Of a stretch of DNA of 64,000 nt, positions 1-18,524 are shown piece after piece. How positions within the stretch are numbered: position 1 is the stretch's first letter; every line of letters begins with the position of its first letter. Below the pieces are notes generated by a model, which saw nothing but the letters and a program-made list of their open reading frames with translations, did no database searches and was not told where the DNA came from. This DNA comes from AWTP1-13 sp963770295 (GTDB lineage: Bacteria; Pseudomonadota; Alphaproteobacteria; Rhizobiales; Hyphomicrobiaceae): contig CAVYPA010000016.1 in assembly GCA_963770295.1 (NCBI GenBank), positions 124,001-188,000 on the forward strand. Direction: 5' to 3'. The translations under genes and the position numbers were made by a program.

Positions 1-1016
1 AACTGAGGCCGATAGTTCGTGAAGAACGGCGTATGCCGACCCCCCTCCTCCTTCGTCAAGATGTAGGCCTCCGCCTTGAACTTCTTGTGCGGCTTGATCG
101 AGCCCGGCTTGCACAGCACCTGACCACGCTCGACCGCATCCTTGTCAATGCCGCGCAGCAGGCAGCCGACGTTATCTCCGGCCTCCCCAGCATCCAAAAG
201 CTTGCGAAACATCTCAACACCCGTCACCACAGACTTCTGCGTGTCACGGATGCCGACGATCTCAACCTCCTCGCCGACCTTGATCGTCCCGCGCTCAATG
301 CGACCCGTCACCACCGTGCCACGCCCAGAAATCGAGAACACGTCCTCAATCGGCATCAGGAACGGCTGGTCCTTCGGGCGCTCAGGCAGCGGGATATACG
401 TGTCCAAAGCCTCGAAAAGCTTCAAAATCGCCTCGTCCGCCAACGGGCCCTTCTCCCCGTTCAGCGCCTGGATCGCAGCGCCACGGATCACCGGAACATC
501 GTCGCCCGGAAACTGATACTTCGACAGAAGCTCCCGAACCTCCATCTCCACAAGCTCAATCAGCTCCTGGTCGTCTACAGCATCGCACTTGTTCAGAAAA
601 ACAACGATGTAGGGAACGCCGACCTGACGAGCCAGAAGAATGTGCTCCCGCGTCTGCGGCATCGGACCGTCAACCGCAGATACAACCAGGATCGCACCGT
701 CCATCTGCGCCGCACCCGTGATCATGTTCTTCACGTAGTCCGCATGACCAGGGCAGTCCACATGCGCGTAGTGCCGCTTCTCCGTCGAATACTCAACGTG
801 CGACGTCGCAATCGTCAAAATCTTCGTCGGATCCCGACGACCCTGGCTCTCAGACGCCTTCGCCACCTGGTCGTAGGAGACCGCCGTCGACGTCCAACCC
901 TTGTCCGCAGACACCTTCGTCAGCGCCGCCGTCAGCGTCGTCTTGCCATGGTCAACGTGGCCAATCGTGCCTACGTTGCAATGCGGTTTCGTCCGGTCGA
1001 ATTTCGCCTTGGCCAT
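1..1016 (-). CDS. tuf: Elongation factor Tu, copy A (partial, cut by window start)
   Basis: EF-Tu carries aminoacyl-tRNA to the ribosomal A site using GTP. The start codon is at 1016; about 338 codons are present and the end of the gene lies outside the window. The sequence matches the second copy (17084-18099) base for base as far as I can compare, so it carries the same unusual switch I and the same codon use. It lies just downstream of fusA, the usual place for tuf at the end of the str operon. The window beginning inside a long exact repeat suggests an assembly break here. Confidence 0.97.
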   Translation of the reverse strand, partial: MAKAKFDRTKPHCNVGTIGHVDHGKTTLTAALTKVSADKGWTSTAVSYDQVAKASESQGRRDPTKILTIATSHVEYSTEKRHYAHVDCPGHADYVKNMITGAAQMDGAILVVSAVDGPMPQTREHILLARQVGVPYIVVFLNKCDAVDDQELIELVEMEVRELLSKYQFPGDDVPVIRGAAIQALNGEKGPLADEAILKLFEALDTYIPLPERPKDQPFLMPIEDVFSISGRGTVVTGRIERGTIKVGEEVEIVGIRDTQKSVVTGVEMFRKLLDAGEAGDNVGCLLRGIDKDAVERGQVLCKPGSIKPHKKFKAEAYILTKEEGGRHTPFFTNYRPQ

Positions 1017-1070
1017 TTTCGGCTCTCCTACCTTTCACCTCGCCTCACCCGCGAGGCCGCCACTCGATGC

Positions 1071-3146
<2,076 letters not shown>

Positions 3147-3167
3147 ATGCTCGCCTATGGGTCCTGA

Positions 3168-3638
3168 TCACCAGCGGTAATGCGAGAAGGCTCGGTTCGC
3201 CTCCGCCATCTTGTGCGTGTCCTCCCGCTTTTTCACCGCTGTGCCGCGGTTGTTGGCAGCATCGAGAAGCTCGCCCGAAAGCCGCTCCTCCATGGTCTTT
3301 TCGTTGCGGCCGCGCGCGGCCGTGATGAGCCAGCGGATGGCCAGCGCCTGACGGCGTTCGGTGCGCACCTCCACCGGCACCTGGTAGGTGGCGCCACCGA
3401 CGCGCCGCGAGCGCACTTCGACGGCGGGCATCACATTCTCGAGCGCCGAGTGAAACATCTGGATCGGATCGGATTTGGCGCGGCTCTGCATGCGGTCGAG
3501 CGCACCGTAAACGATGCGCTCGGCGACCGACTTCTTGCCCTGCCGCATGATCGAGTTCATGAACTTGGAAATCACCAAGTCATTGAACTTCGGGTCCGGA
3601 TTGACCTCGCGTCTCTCAGCCCTGTGCCGGCGCGACAT
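3168..3638 (-). CDS. rpsG: 30S ribosomal protein S7
   Basis: S7 binds the 3' major domain of 16S rRNA and nucleates assembly of the small-subunit head. The 156-aa length and the start MSRRHRAERREVNPDPKFND fit the bacterial family. It lies between rpsL and fusA; the gap to rpsL is about 100 bases, the gap to fusA about 20. In other bacteria S7 represses its own operon by binding the rpsL-rpsG intercistronic mRNA. I cannot confirm that fold here. Confidence 0.97.
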   Translation of the reverse strand: MSRRHRAERREVNPDPKFNDLVISKFMNSIMRQGKKSVAERIVYGALDRMQSRAKSDPIQMFHSALENVMPAVEVRSRRVGGATYQVPVEVRTERRQALAIRWLITAARGRNEKTMEERLSGELLDAANNRGTAVKKREDTHKMAEANRAFSHYRW

Positions 3639-3736
3639 TTGCTCTCTTCCTCAATCGGTCAAACTTGCTTCGTTCGTTGCGTAGGCCCACGCCGTTCAAG
3701 ATCCGCTCGGCGGGGCGACCTATGCAAAGAGGCCCA

Positions 3737-4108
3737 CTACTTGGGCCTCTTGGCTCCGTATTTGGAGCGTCTCTGCTTGCGGTCGGCGACGCCTTGGGTG
3801 TCGAGCACGCCGCGGATGATGTGATAGCGCACGCCGGGCAGGTCTTTGACGCGGCCACCGCGGATCATCACGACCGAATGCTCCTGCAGATTGTGGCCCT
3901 CGCCCGGGATGTAGCCGATCACTTCAAAGCCGTTGGTCAAACGTACCTTGGCGACCTTGCGCAGCGCCGAATTGGGCTTCTTGGGCGTCGTGGTGTAGAC
4001 GCGCGTACAAACCCCGCGCTTTTGCGGACACGCCTCCATATGGCGCGCCTTTTCGCGGTAGGTCTTCTGCGTCCGCGGCTTGCGGATCAATTGCTGAATA
4101 GTCGGCAT
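3737..4108 (-). CDS. rpsL: 30S ribosomal protein S12
   Basis: S12 sits at the decoding centre and controls accuracy. At 123 aa it is full length. The conserved loop TTPKKPNSALRK and the segment GGRVKDLPGVRYH are intact. Lys43 and Lys88, the classical sites of streptomycin-resistance mutations, are both lysine, so S12 itself gives no reason to expect resistance. It is the first gene of the rpsL-rpsG-fusA-tuf transcript and has a long leader with a promoter-like sequence. Confidence 0.97.
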   Translation of the reverse strand: MPTIQQLIRKPRTQKTYREKARHMEACPQKRGVCTRVYTTTPKKPNSALRKVAKVRLTNGFEVIGYIPGEGHNLQEHSVVMIRGGRVKDLPGVRYHIIRGVLDTQGVADRKQRRSKYGAKRPK

Positions 4109-4349
4109 GCGCCACGTTCACCTTTGCCAGCGATTTCGCGAGCCCGTACGCCAAAAACCCGCCGCGGAGGTCCGCCTGAGCGGCGCCCGGCTCGCATATT
4201 CCAGAGGATCCAGCCGTTCGCTCGCGCGAACTTCCGGATCTTGGCCTGAATTGTCCTCTGCTTGACGACGGCAGCGTCTAGGCCAGGGCGGGGACGACAT
4301 CACCCACGCCGACCAAATGGCCTACCACCTGCCGCGAGAGTGCGCGGAA
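4109..4349 (-). other. Leader between the str promoter and rpsL
   Basis: These roughly 240 bases have no convincing coding frame. They would form the untranslated leader of the rpsL operon if transcription starts at the promoter proposed at 4350-4376. I see no clear riboswitch-like fold. Confidence 0.4.
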
Positions 4350-4376
4350 AATATACGCGCCCTCCCGACACGTCAA
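4350..4376 (-). promoter_or_regulatory. Candidate sigma-70 type promoter of the str operon
   Basis: Read on the minus strand there is a -35 box TTGACG, 15 bases, then TATATT (or 17 bases, then TATTTT). Both boxes are near consensus, in the only long gap upstream of rpsL. The predicted start lies about 235 bases before the rpsL start codon. Confidence 0.55.
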
Positions 4377-4528
4377 CACCCCCTTGGGCGCCGAATTCGA
4401 ATTATTTGGTCGCTCGGCAGGGCGGGCGCCGGCGCGGGGCGCCCCATTGATGCGCACGCAGCGTTTTTAGCCGCGCGTCATGGCCCGCGGCCAGTTCGCC
4501 AGCAATGCAAAGCCGCGCAATACAAGCG

Positions 4529-4559
4529 AGCGGCCCAAACGAGATCCGTTTGGGCCGCT
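4529..4559 (-). terminator. Candidate intrinsic terminator after rpoC
   Basis: A perfect 13-bp inverted repeat with a 5-base loop begins about 25 bases after the rpoC stop codon. On the minus strand the stem AGCGGCCCAAACG is followed by CGCTTGTATTG, so the U tract is weak. Position and stem strength favour a terminator that separates rplK-rpoC from rpsL. Confidence 0.7.
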
Positions 4560-4584
4560 GCCGCGCACAAGGTCTAAGTTGCCG

Positions 4585-8821
<4,237 letters not shown>

Positions 8822-8914
8822 CAGTTTTCTCCTGGCGGGGCCGACAGCGACCGGCGCCTCAAAATTTTTGCCAAACCTCCGGACGGGTCGCGTCGCCGAA
8901 CGCGGCCCGCGGCT

Positions 8915-13072
<4,158 letters not shown>

Positions 13073-13231
13073 TTCAGCTCCTCGTCCTTCGCGTGCGAAG
13101 GCAGATGTTTCGATGGTTGGTGCGGGGCAAGTGCCGCCCCGCGCGCTTAGTGAAAAAAATCGTCATGCCCGCACCGGCATGGCATGAAGTTCAGCCCGGA
13201 TGGCAGCACGTCGTCGCGGGCTGGCCGGCAA
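13073..13231 (-). promoter_or_regulatory. rplL-rpoB spacer with inverted repeats
   Basis: This 159-base spacer holds inverted repeats: a CAGCCCG/CGGGCTG stem right after rplL and a CATGCC/GGCATG pair near 13164. In other bacteria this spacer carries an attenuator and an RNase III site that lower rpoBC expression relative to the ribosomal genes. Such a role here is inference. Confidence 0.4.
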
Positions 13232-13606
13232 CTACTTGACCTCGACCGTTGCGCCTTGGTCCTCGAGCTGCTTCTTGAGCTTGGCGGCCTCTTCCTTGTT
13301 GACACCGTCCTTGACGGTTTTGCCGCCGGCCTCGACCAGATCTTTCGCCTCCTTGAGGCCGAGGCCAGTGATGGCCCGCACCTCCTTGATGACGTTGATC
13401 TTCTTCTCGCCACCGGCCTTCAAAATGACAGCGAACTCCGTCTGCTCCTCTGCGGCGGGCGCCGCCGCAGCGCCGGGAGCAGCGGCAATCGCAACCGGTG
13501 CCGCGGCCGAGACGCCCCATTTTTCTTCCAGGAGCTTAGAGAGCTCCGCCGCCTCCAAGACGGTCAGCTTGGAGAGGTCTTCCACGATTTTTGCCAGTTC
13601 TGCCAT
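13232..13606 (-). CDS. rplL: 50S ribosomal protein L7/L12
   Basis: This is the multi-copy stalk protein that recruits and activates translation GTPases. I place the start at 13606 (MAELAKIVEDLSKLTVLEAA, 124 aa) rather than at an in-frame ATG 21 bases upstream. That upstream ATG lies inside the strong ribosome-binding site GAAGGAAGGA, which is well spaced for 13606. The alanine-rich hinge (residues ~35-55) and the C-terminal domain with KAGGEKKINVIKEVR are intact. Confidence 0.97.
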   Translation of the reverse strand: MAELAKIVEDLSKLTVLEAAELSKLLEEKWGVSAAAPVAIAAAPGAAAAPAAEEQTEFAVILKAGGEKKINVIKEVRAITGLGLKEAKDLVEAGGKTVKDGVNKEEAAKLKKQLEDQGATVEVK

Positions 13607-13695
13607 GACGCAACGTCCTTCCTTCAATCTTCAAATGTGTCGTTTCGCGGTGCGCCACGGGGCGCAAGAGTTTGGGTTTGAGACGTTTTGGCGCC

Positions 13696-14208
13696 TCACG
13701 TCGCTTTCGCGCCCTGGGCCTGGAGCACGCGCGCAAGCTGCGCGCCGGGCTCCTTGAGCACGCGGGCAATCTTGGTTGCGGGCGCCTGCAGCAACCCAAT
13801 CAAGGTTGCCCGCAGCTCATCCAGCGATGGTAGTTCGGCCAAGGCCTGCACGGCCTTGGTGTCCAGCACCGACTCGCCCATGGCGCCGCCAAGGATCACA
13901 AGCTTGTTGTTCTCCTTGGCGTATTTGACCGAAACCTTTGCCGCGCTGAGCGGATCACCCGAATAGGCGATGCAGGTTTGGCCCTTGAGCAAATCGGCAA
14001 TCTTTTCCGCGCTCGTGCCCTTGAGCGACAGTTTGGCCAGCCGATTCTTGGCAACCTTGACGGCACCACCTGCGGCCTTCATCCGCTTGCGATACTCGGT
14101 CATCTCAGCGACGGTCATGCCCGTATAGTGGGCGATGACGAGAGCACCGATACCCTTCCAGGTCTCGTTGAGATTGCTTACGAGTTCGCGCTTTTGCGCT
14201 CTATCCAC
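13696..14208 (-). CDS. rplJ: 50S ribosomal protein L10
   Basis: L10 anchors L7/L12 dimers to 23S rRNA to form the stalk. It is 170 aa and starts MDRAQKRELVSNLNETWKGI. The rRNA-binding N-terminal domain is followed by the helical tail that binds L12. In many bacteria the L10-L12 complex represses translation of its own message by binding the leader upstream of rplJ. That leader here is the structured spacer at 14209-14526. Confidence 0.97.
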   Translation of the reverse strand: MDRAQKRELVSNLNETWKGIGALVIAHYTGMTVAEMTEYRKRMKAAGGAVKVAKNRLAKLSLKGTSAEKIADLLKGQTCIAYSGDPLSAAKVSVKYAKENNKLVILGGAMGESVLDTKAVQALAELPSLDELRATLIGLLQAPATKIARVLKEPGAQLARVLQAQGAKAT

Positions 14209-14526
14209 CTCTGCTCACTCCATCTAGCGGTTGGGCCGTCGAGGCCCCTCACCGCGGGGTTGCACCTTGCCGTCGGCAAGACGGCGCTTCAGGAACCCGT
14301 CCTTCCTTGCGCTTTGTGACGCAAGGCGCAGACCCAAGAGTTGCGAACCGGCGCGCTTTTTTTTCGCCGTTCGTCTCCCGTCTCATGCAGGCCCTCGCAC
14401 GCGAGGCTTAAGCCGGACAGCTCCGGCACCGGCAATCTCGGACAGGCTTGGCCGGCCAGCAGCGTGCTGGCCGCCCGCTTCCGGGCGCGACGCCCGGAAA
14501 CCGTTGTTGGTTTCGCGCTCCTCCAC
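14209..14526 (-). promoter_or_regulatory. Structured rplA-rplJ spacer, candidate L10 leader
   Basis: No gene fits in these 318 bases. They contain several strong inverted repeats: 14479-14499 (9-bp stem, TTCCGGGCG/CGCCCGGAA), 14454-14472 (8-bp stem, GGCCAGCA/TGCTGGCC), about 14392-14406, 14305-14326 (CCTTGCG/CGCAAGG) and 14269-14285. The position between rplA and rplJ is where autoregulatory L10 leaders are found. The hairpins directly after rplA could also act as a processing or attenuation site. Confidence 0.55.
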
Positions 14527-15240
14527 TCAGCCAGTTGCACTGGCGGCGCCAGCAACCGTCGCCGCATCGATCTTGACGCCCACGCCCTGCGAGGAGCTGA
14601 GCGAAATTTTGTGCAAGTAATTGCCCTTGGCACCCGGCGGCTTGGCCTTGATCACGGCGTCCACGAAGGCACGGATGTTTTCCACCAGCGCCTGGTCGGC
14701 AAAGCTCGCTTTGCCCACGCCGGCTTGCACGATGCCAGCCTTCTCGACGCGGAATTCGACGGCGCCGCCTTTCGCACCTTTGATCGCCGCCGTGACGTCC
14801 ATGGTGACGGTGCCGACGCGCGGGTTGGGCATCAGGCCGCGCGGGCCCAGCACTTTGCCGAGGCGCCCGACCAAGCCCATCATGTCGGGCGTGGCGATGC
14901 AGCGGTCAAAGTTGATGGTGCCTTGCGATACCTGCTCGACCAAGTCCTCGGCCCCGACCACGTCGGCGCCCGCCGCTTTCGCCTCCTCGGCCTTGGCCCC
15001 GCGGGCGAACACCGCCACGCGCTGCGTGCGCCCGGTACCGTTGGGAAGCGTGCACACCCCGCGCACCATCTGATCGGCGTGCTTGGGGTCGACGCCAAGG
15101 TTCATGGCGATTTCGACGGTCTCATCGAACTTGGCCTTCGCTCGCGATTTGACCACCTTCACCGCCTCGTCGACGGCATAGAACCTCTCGCGATTGACGC
15201 CCTCACGCGCGGCCTTCAGGCGTTTGCCGATTTTTGTCAT
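14527..15240 (-). CDS. rplA: 50S ribosomal protein L1
   Basis: L1 forms the mobile stalk that helps release deacylated tRNA from the E site, and in many bacteria represses the L11 operon. It is 237 aa. Hallmarks are the N-terminal GKRLKAAREGVNRE and the conserved LGPRGLMPNPRVGTVT, with a C-terminal KISLSSSQGVGVKID. It starts 6 bases after the rplK stop codon, so the two are likely cotranscribed and coupled. Confidence 0.97.
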   Translation of the reverse strand: MTKIGKRLKAAREGVNRERFYAVDEAVKVVKSRAKAKFDETVEIAMNLGVDPKHADQMVRGVCTLPNGTGRTQRVAVFARGAKAEEAKAAGADVVGAEDLVEQVSQGTINFDRCIATPDMMGLVGRLGKVLGPRGLMPNPRVGTVTMDVTAAIKGAKGGAVEFRVEKAGIVQAGVGKASFADQALVENIRAFVDAVIKAKPPGAKGNYLHKISLSSSQGVGVKIDAATVAGAASATG

Positions 15241-15245
15241 TGCTC

Positions 15246-15674
15246 CTACTCCACAACCTGCAGGCCCATGGAACGCGCGGAGCCAGCGATGGTCCGTGCC
15301 GCAGCCTCGAGGTCGTCCGTGTTCAAATCTTTCATCTTTTGCTTTGCCACTTCGCGCACCTGCGCCATCGTTATGGTTCCAGCACTGGTGCGCCCCGGCT
15401 CCTTGGAGCCGCCGTTGACCTGCGCCGCCTTCTTGATGAGATGCGAAGCGGGTGGCGTGCGCATCTCGAACGAGAACGACCGATCCGAGAACACCGTGAT
15501 CTTCACCGGAATCGGTGCGCCCTGTTCTAGGTCCTTGGTTTTGGCGTTGAACTGTTTGCAGAACTCCATAATCGACAGACCGCGCTGACCGAGCGCGGGG
15601 CCGATTGGCGGCGAGGGGTTGGCCTGGCCCGCCGGGACCTGCAAGTTAATGTAGCCGTCGATTTTCTTCGCCAT
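15246..15674 (-). CDS. rplK: 50S ribosomal protein L11
   Basis: L11 binds the GTPase-associated centre of 23S rRNA. It is 142 aa, normal length. The proline-rich N terminus (PAGQANPSPPIGPALGQRG) and the C-terminal rRNA-binding domain (TDDLEAAARTIAGSARSMGL) are both present. It lies between nusG and rplA. Confidence 0.98.
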   Translation of the reverse strand: MAKKIDGYINLQVPAGQANPSPPIGPALGQRGLSIMEFCKQFNAKTKDLEQGAPIPVKITVFSDRSFSFEMRTPPASHLIKKAAQVNGGSKEPGRTSAGTITMAQVREVAKQKMKDLNTDDLEAAARTIAGSARSMGLQVVE

Positions 15675-15725
15675 AACTCTGCCCTATCCACTCGTCCTGC
15701 TTTTCACGGCGCGCGTTACCACCGC

Positions 15726-16259
15726 TCACGACACCTTTTCGACCTGACCGAACTCCAGCTCGACTGGCGTCGGGCGGCCGAAGATCGAGACCGCCACCTT
15801 GAGCCTGGCGCGCTGCTCGTCGACCTCCTCGACATGACCGCTGAAGGAGGCGAACGGGCCATCGGCGACGCGGACCTGCTCACCGATCTCGAAGGTGACC
15901 ATCGGCTTCGGTCGCTCTACGCCCTCCTTCACCTGATGCAGGATGCGCATCGCCTCGTCCTCGGTGATCGGCACCGCCCTGTTGTCGGCACCAAGAAAGC
16001 CGGTCACCTTTGGCGTGTTCTTGATCAGGTGATAGGCGGCGTCCGTCATGTCCATCTTCACCAGCACATAACCGGGAAAGAACTTGCGCTCCGCCTGCAC
16101 CTTGCGTCCGCGCCGGACTTCGACAATCTCCTCCATCGGCACGAGCACTTCCTCGAACAGGTCGGCCAGACCCGCCGCTTTGGCTCGCTTCTTGATGTCC
16201 TCGGCCACCTTCTTCTCGAAATTCGAGTAGGCGTGCACGATGTACCAGCGCTTGGCCAT
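15726..16259 (-). CDS. nusG: Transcription termination/antitermination factor NusG
   Basis: NusG binds RNA polymerase and couples it to Rho or to the ribosome. I choose the start at 16259 (MAKRWYIVHAYSNFEKKV, 177 aa) because the family begins there; an upstream in-frame ATG at 16310 would add 17 unrelated residues. The N-terminal NGN domain and the C-terminal KOW domain (EIGEQVRVADGPFASFSG) are complete. It follows secE and precedes rplK, as in most bacteria. Confidence 0.96.
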   Translation of the reverse strand: MAKRWYIVHAYSNFEKKVAEDIKKRAKAAGLADLFEEVLVPMEEIVEVRRGRKVQAERKFFPGYVLVKMDMTDAAYHLIKNTPKVTGFLGADNRAVPITEDEAMRILHQVKEGVERPKPMVTFEIGEQVRVADGPFASFSGHVEEVDEQRARLKVAVSIFGRPTPVELEFGQVEKVS

Positions 16260-16310
16260 AATGCCGTCTCTTACCCTCAGATCCGTTACGCGCACGTCGG
16301 AAACTGCCAC

Positions 16311-16538
16311 CTACTGTCCTAACCGAAGAATGAAGCGCACCAGCGCGCCGATGATCATGTCGGTCAGCAGAAAAAACACCGAAGTTAGGGCGACCATCAC
16401 CAGCACCATGGCCGTCGTGATCCAGACCTCCTTCCAGGTCGGCCACGTGACCTTCGATACCTCTTGGCGCACCTCTTGAATGAAGTGTAGCGGGTTCTTC
16501 ACACTCGGCTCACGATCCAAAAGCCGCGCTACCAACAC
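16311..16538 (-). CDS. secE: Preprotein translocase subunit SecE
   Basis: This small inner-membrane subunit of the SecYEG channel has the family motif EVRQEVSKVTWPTWKE, then one membrane helix (about residues 42-65). The ATG start gives 75 aa. A GTG start 12 codons later, giving VKNPLHFIQEV, matches the usual family start better, so the true start is uncertain. It sits between tRNA-Trp and nusG, the standard arrangement. Confidence 0.95.
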   Translation of the reverse strand: MLVARLLDREPSVKNPLHFIQEVRQEVSKVTWPTWKEVWITTAMVLVMVALTSVFFLLTDMIIGALVRFILRLGQ

Positions 16539-16620
16539 GGCCCGTTGCTTGTCTAATTTGGTTTACTGCCCGCAAATCCGCGCCGCCTGCCTCCAACCCA
16601 AGACGAGCTCACCCAATATT

Positions 16621-16696
16621 TGGCAGGGGCGGAGGGTCTCGAACCCCCAGCCTTCGGTTTTGGAGACCGACGCTCTACCAATTGAGCTACACCCCT
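16621..16696 (-). tRNA. tRNA-Trp (CCA anticodon)
   Basis: The minus strand folds into a 76-base cloverleaf starting AGGGGTGTAGCTCAATTGG. The anticodon loop CTCCAAA gives anticodon CCA. The acceptor stem pairs fully with one G-U pair, and the 3' CCA is encoded. It lies directly upstream of secE, the usual place in proteobacteria. Confidence 0.97.
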
Positions 16697-16724
16697 TGAG
16701 CCTGGCCGCCCACGCGGGAGCGCC

Positions 16725-16753
16725 TACATAGCCCAGTTCGCTCGCCTTGTCAC
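16725..16753 (-). promoter_or_regulatory. Candidate promoter for tRNA-Trp/secE/nusG
   Basis: On the minus strand GTGACA and TATGTA are separated by exactly 17 bases, a good sigma-70 type match. The predicted start lies about 20 bases before the tRNA. The site is in the spacer between tuf and tRNA-Trp. Confidence 0.55.
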
Positions 16754-16890
16754 ATTTTTTTCTTGACAAATCCAGCAACTGGTAGTTGGCGCCCCTCGAC
16801 GGCTTGAGCTTGACCAATTCTTAAGGTCTGAGAAGGCAGTAGGCCCGGCCAGACCGCTATCGATTCGAGTTGCTCCGGCGACCTCCTTGC

Positions 16891-18099
16891 CTACTCGATA
16901 ATGGAAGTTACGACGCCGGCACCGACGGTGCGACCGCCCTCGCGGATGGCGAAGCGAAGCTTCTCCTCCATGGCGATCGGCGTGATCAGCTCGATGGTTA
17001 CCGCAACGTTGTCGCCCGGCATCACCATCTCCGTCCCCTCCGGCAGCGACACAACTCCCGTCACGTCCGTCGTGCGGAAGTAAAACTGAGGCCGATAGTT
17101 CGTGAAGAACGGCGTATGCCGACCCCCCTCCTCCTTCGTCAAGATGTAGGCCTCCGCCTTGAACTTCTTGTGCGGCTTGATCGAGCCCGGCTTGCACAGC
17201 ACCTGACCACGCTCGACCGCATCCTTGTCAATGCCGCGCAGCAGGCAGCCGACGTTATCTCCGGCCTCCCCAGCATCCAAAAGCTTGCGAAACATCTCAA
17301 CACCCGTCACCACAGACTTCTGCGTGTCACGGATGCCGACGATCTCAACCTCCTCGCCGACCTTGATCGTCCCGCGCTCAATGCGACCCGTCACCACCGT
17401 GCCACGCCCAGAAATCGAGAACACGTCCTCAATCGGCATCAGGAACGGCTGGTCCTTCGGGCGCTCAGGCAGCGGGATATACGTGTCCAAAGCCTCGAAA
17501 AGCTTCAAAATCGCCTCGTCCGCCAACGGGCCCTTCTCCCCGTTCAGCGCCTGGATCGCAGCGCCACGGATCACCGGAACATCGTCGCCCGGAAACTGAT
17601 ACTTCGACAGAAGCTCCCGAACCTCCATCTCCACAAGCTCAATCAGCTCCTGGTCGTCTACAGCATCGCACTTGTTCAGAAAAACAACGATGTAGGGAAC
17701 GCCGACCTGACGAGCCAGAAGAATGTGCTCCCGCGTCTGCGGCATCGGACCGTCAACCGCAGATACAACCAGGATCGCACCGTCCATCTGCGCCGCACCC
17801 GTGATCATGTTCTTCACGTAGTCCGCATGACCAGGGCAGTCCACATGCGCGTAGTGCCGCTTCTCCGTCGAATACTCAACGTGCGACGTCGCAATCGTCA
17901 AAATCTTCGTCGGATCCCGACGACCCTGGCTCTCAGACGCCTTCGCCACCTGGTCGTAGGAGACCGCCGTCGACGTCCAACCCTTGTCCGCAGACACCTT
18001 CGTCAGCGCCGCCGTCAGCGTCGTCTTGCCATGGTCAACGTGGCCAATCGTGCCTACGTTGCAATGCGGTTTCGTCCGGTCGAATTTCGCCTTGGCCAT
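16891..18099 (-). CDS. tuf: Elongation factor Tu, copy B, with unusual switch I
   Basis: The complete EF-Tu copy has 402 aa, slightly longer than the usual ~396. GTP-binding motifs are intact: GHVDHGKT (18-25), DCPGH (87-91, including the catalytic His91) and NKCD (142-145). The switch I segment is odd: where most EF-Tu read ARGITI, this one reads RRDPTKILTI (60-69), keeping the threonine of the last TI but not the Arg-Gly. Codon use is also odd: ACG, GCG, TCG, GTT and GGT are frequent, whereas fusA and the ribosomal genes prefer C-ending codons. The last ~40 codons look more like the neighbours. A binding site AAGGA lies 6 bases before the start. It follows tRNA-Gly. Confidence 0.97.
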   Translation of the reverse strand: MAKAKFDRTKPHCNVGTIGHVDHGKTTLTAALTKVSADKGWTSTAVSYDQVAKASESQGRRDPTKILTIATSHVEYSTEKRHYAHVDCPGHADYVKNMITGAAQMDGAILVVSAVDGPMPQTREHILLARQVGVPYIVVFLNKCDAVDDQELIELVEMEVRELLSKYQFPGDDVPVIRGAAIQALNGEKGPLADEAILKLFEALDTYIPLPERPKDQPFLMPIEDVFSISGRGTVVTGRIERGTIKVGEEVEIVGIRDTQKSVVTGVEMFRKLLDAGEAGDNVGCLLRGIDKDAVERGQVLCKPGSIKPHKKFKAEAYILTKEEGGRHTPFFTNYRPQFYFRTTDVTGVVSLPEGTEMVMPGDNVAVTIELITPIAMEEKLRFAIREGGRTVGAGVVTSIIE

Positions 18100-18163
18100 G
18101 TACGATCCTTGTCCTGGCAGCGGCCGCGTCGCGGTTGGGCTTTTAAAATCTTGCCGAGATTGC

Positions 18164-18237
18164 TGGAGCGGGTGAGGAGAATCGAACTCCCGTCATCAGC
18201 TTGGAAGGCTGTTGCTCTACCATTGAGCTACACCCGC
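18164..18237 (-). tRNA. tRNA-Gly (TCC anticodon)
   Basis: The minus strand gives a 74-base cloverleaf starting GCGGGTGTAGCTCAATGG, with anticodon loop CTTCCAA (anticodon TCC) and an encoded CCA end. It lies between tRNA-Tyr and tuf in the classical tRNA-Tyr/tRNA-Gly/tuf order. Confidence 0.97.
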
Positions 18238-18327
18238 GTGTCGGAGAGCACAGTTCTGATCCCAACGACTGGGTACGGCTTGCTGACTTTCCGACGCTCA
18301 TTTCTACCTATTTTTGCGATCCCTTGT

Positions 18328-18412
18328 TGGTGGAGGGGGTTGGATTCGAACCAACGTAGGCGTAGCCAACGGATTTACAGTCCGTCCCCTTTAGCCACTC
18401 GGGCACCCCTCC
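18328..18412 (-). tRNA. tRNA-Tyr (GTA anticodon)
   Basis: The minus strand gives an 85-base class II tRNA starting GGAGGGGTGCCCGAGTGG, with a long variable arm, anticodon loop CTGTAAA (anticodon GTA) and an encoded CCA end. It is the first RNA of the tRNA-Tyr/tRNA-Gly/tuf unit. Confidence 0.97.
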
Positions 18413-18477
18413 GAACACGCATGGCAAGAACCCAAACGAAAGCGCCCCGCCGTCGCCGGCAGGGGCAATGTCACCAC

Positions 18478-18506
18478 GTTATGGGGATTGCGTTGCGGCC
18501 TGTCAA
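18478..18506 (-). promoter_or_regulatory. Candidate promoter for tRNA-Tyr/tRNA-Gly/tuf
   Basis: On the minus strand a perfect -35 box TTGACA is followed after 17 bases by CATAAC. The predicted start is about 60 bases before tRNA-Tyr. The divergent methyltransferase gene begins about 20 bases beyond the -35 box on the other strand. Confidence 0.6.
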
Positions 18507-18524
18507 CCCCTAACCCCTGCTGCC

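Noticed and set aside
16820..16860. Intrinsic terminator after the second tuf
   Set aside because: A GGTCTG/CAGACC pair exists, but the loop is long and no U tract follows, so I do not list it.
16870..18513. A 547-codon plus-strand open frame over tuf and two tRNAs
   Set aside because: It is antisense to tuf, runs through tRNA-Gly and tRNA-Tyr, and repeats the false frame seen opposite the first tuf copy.
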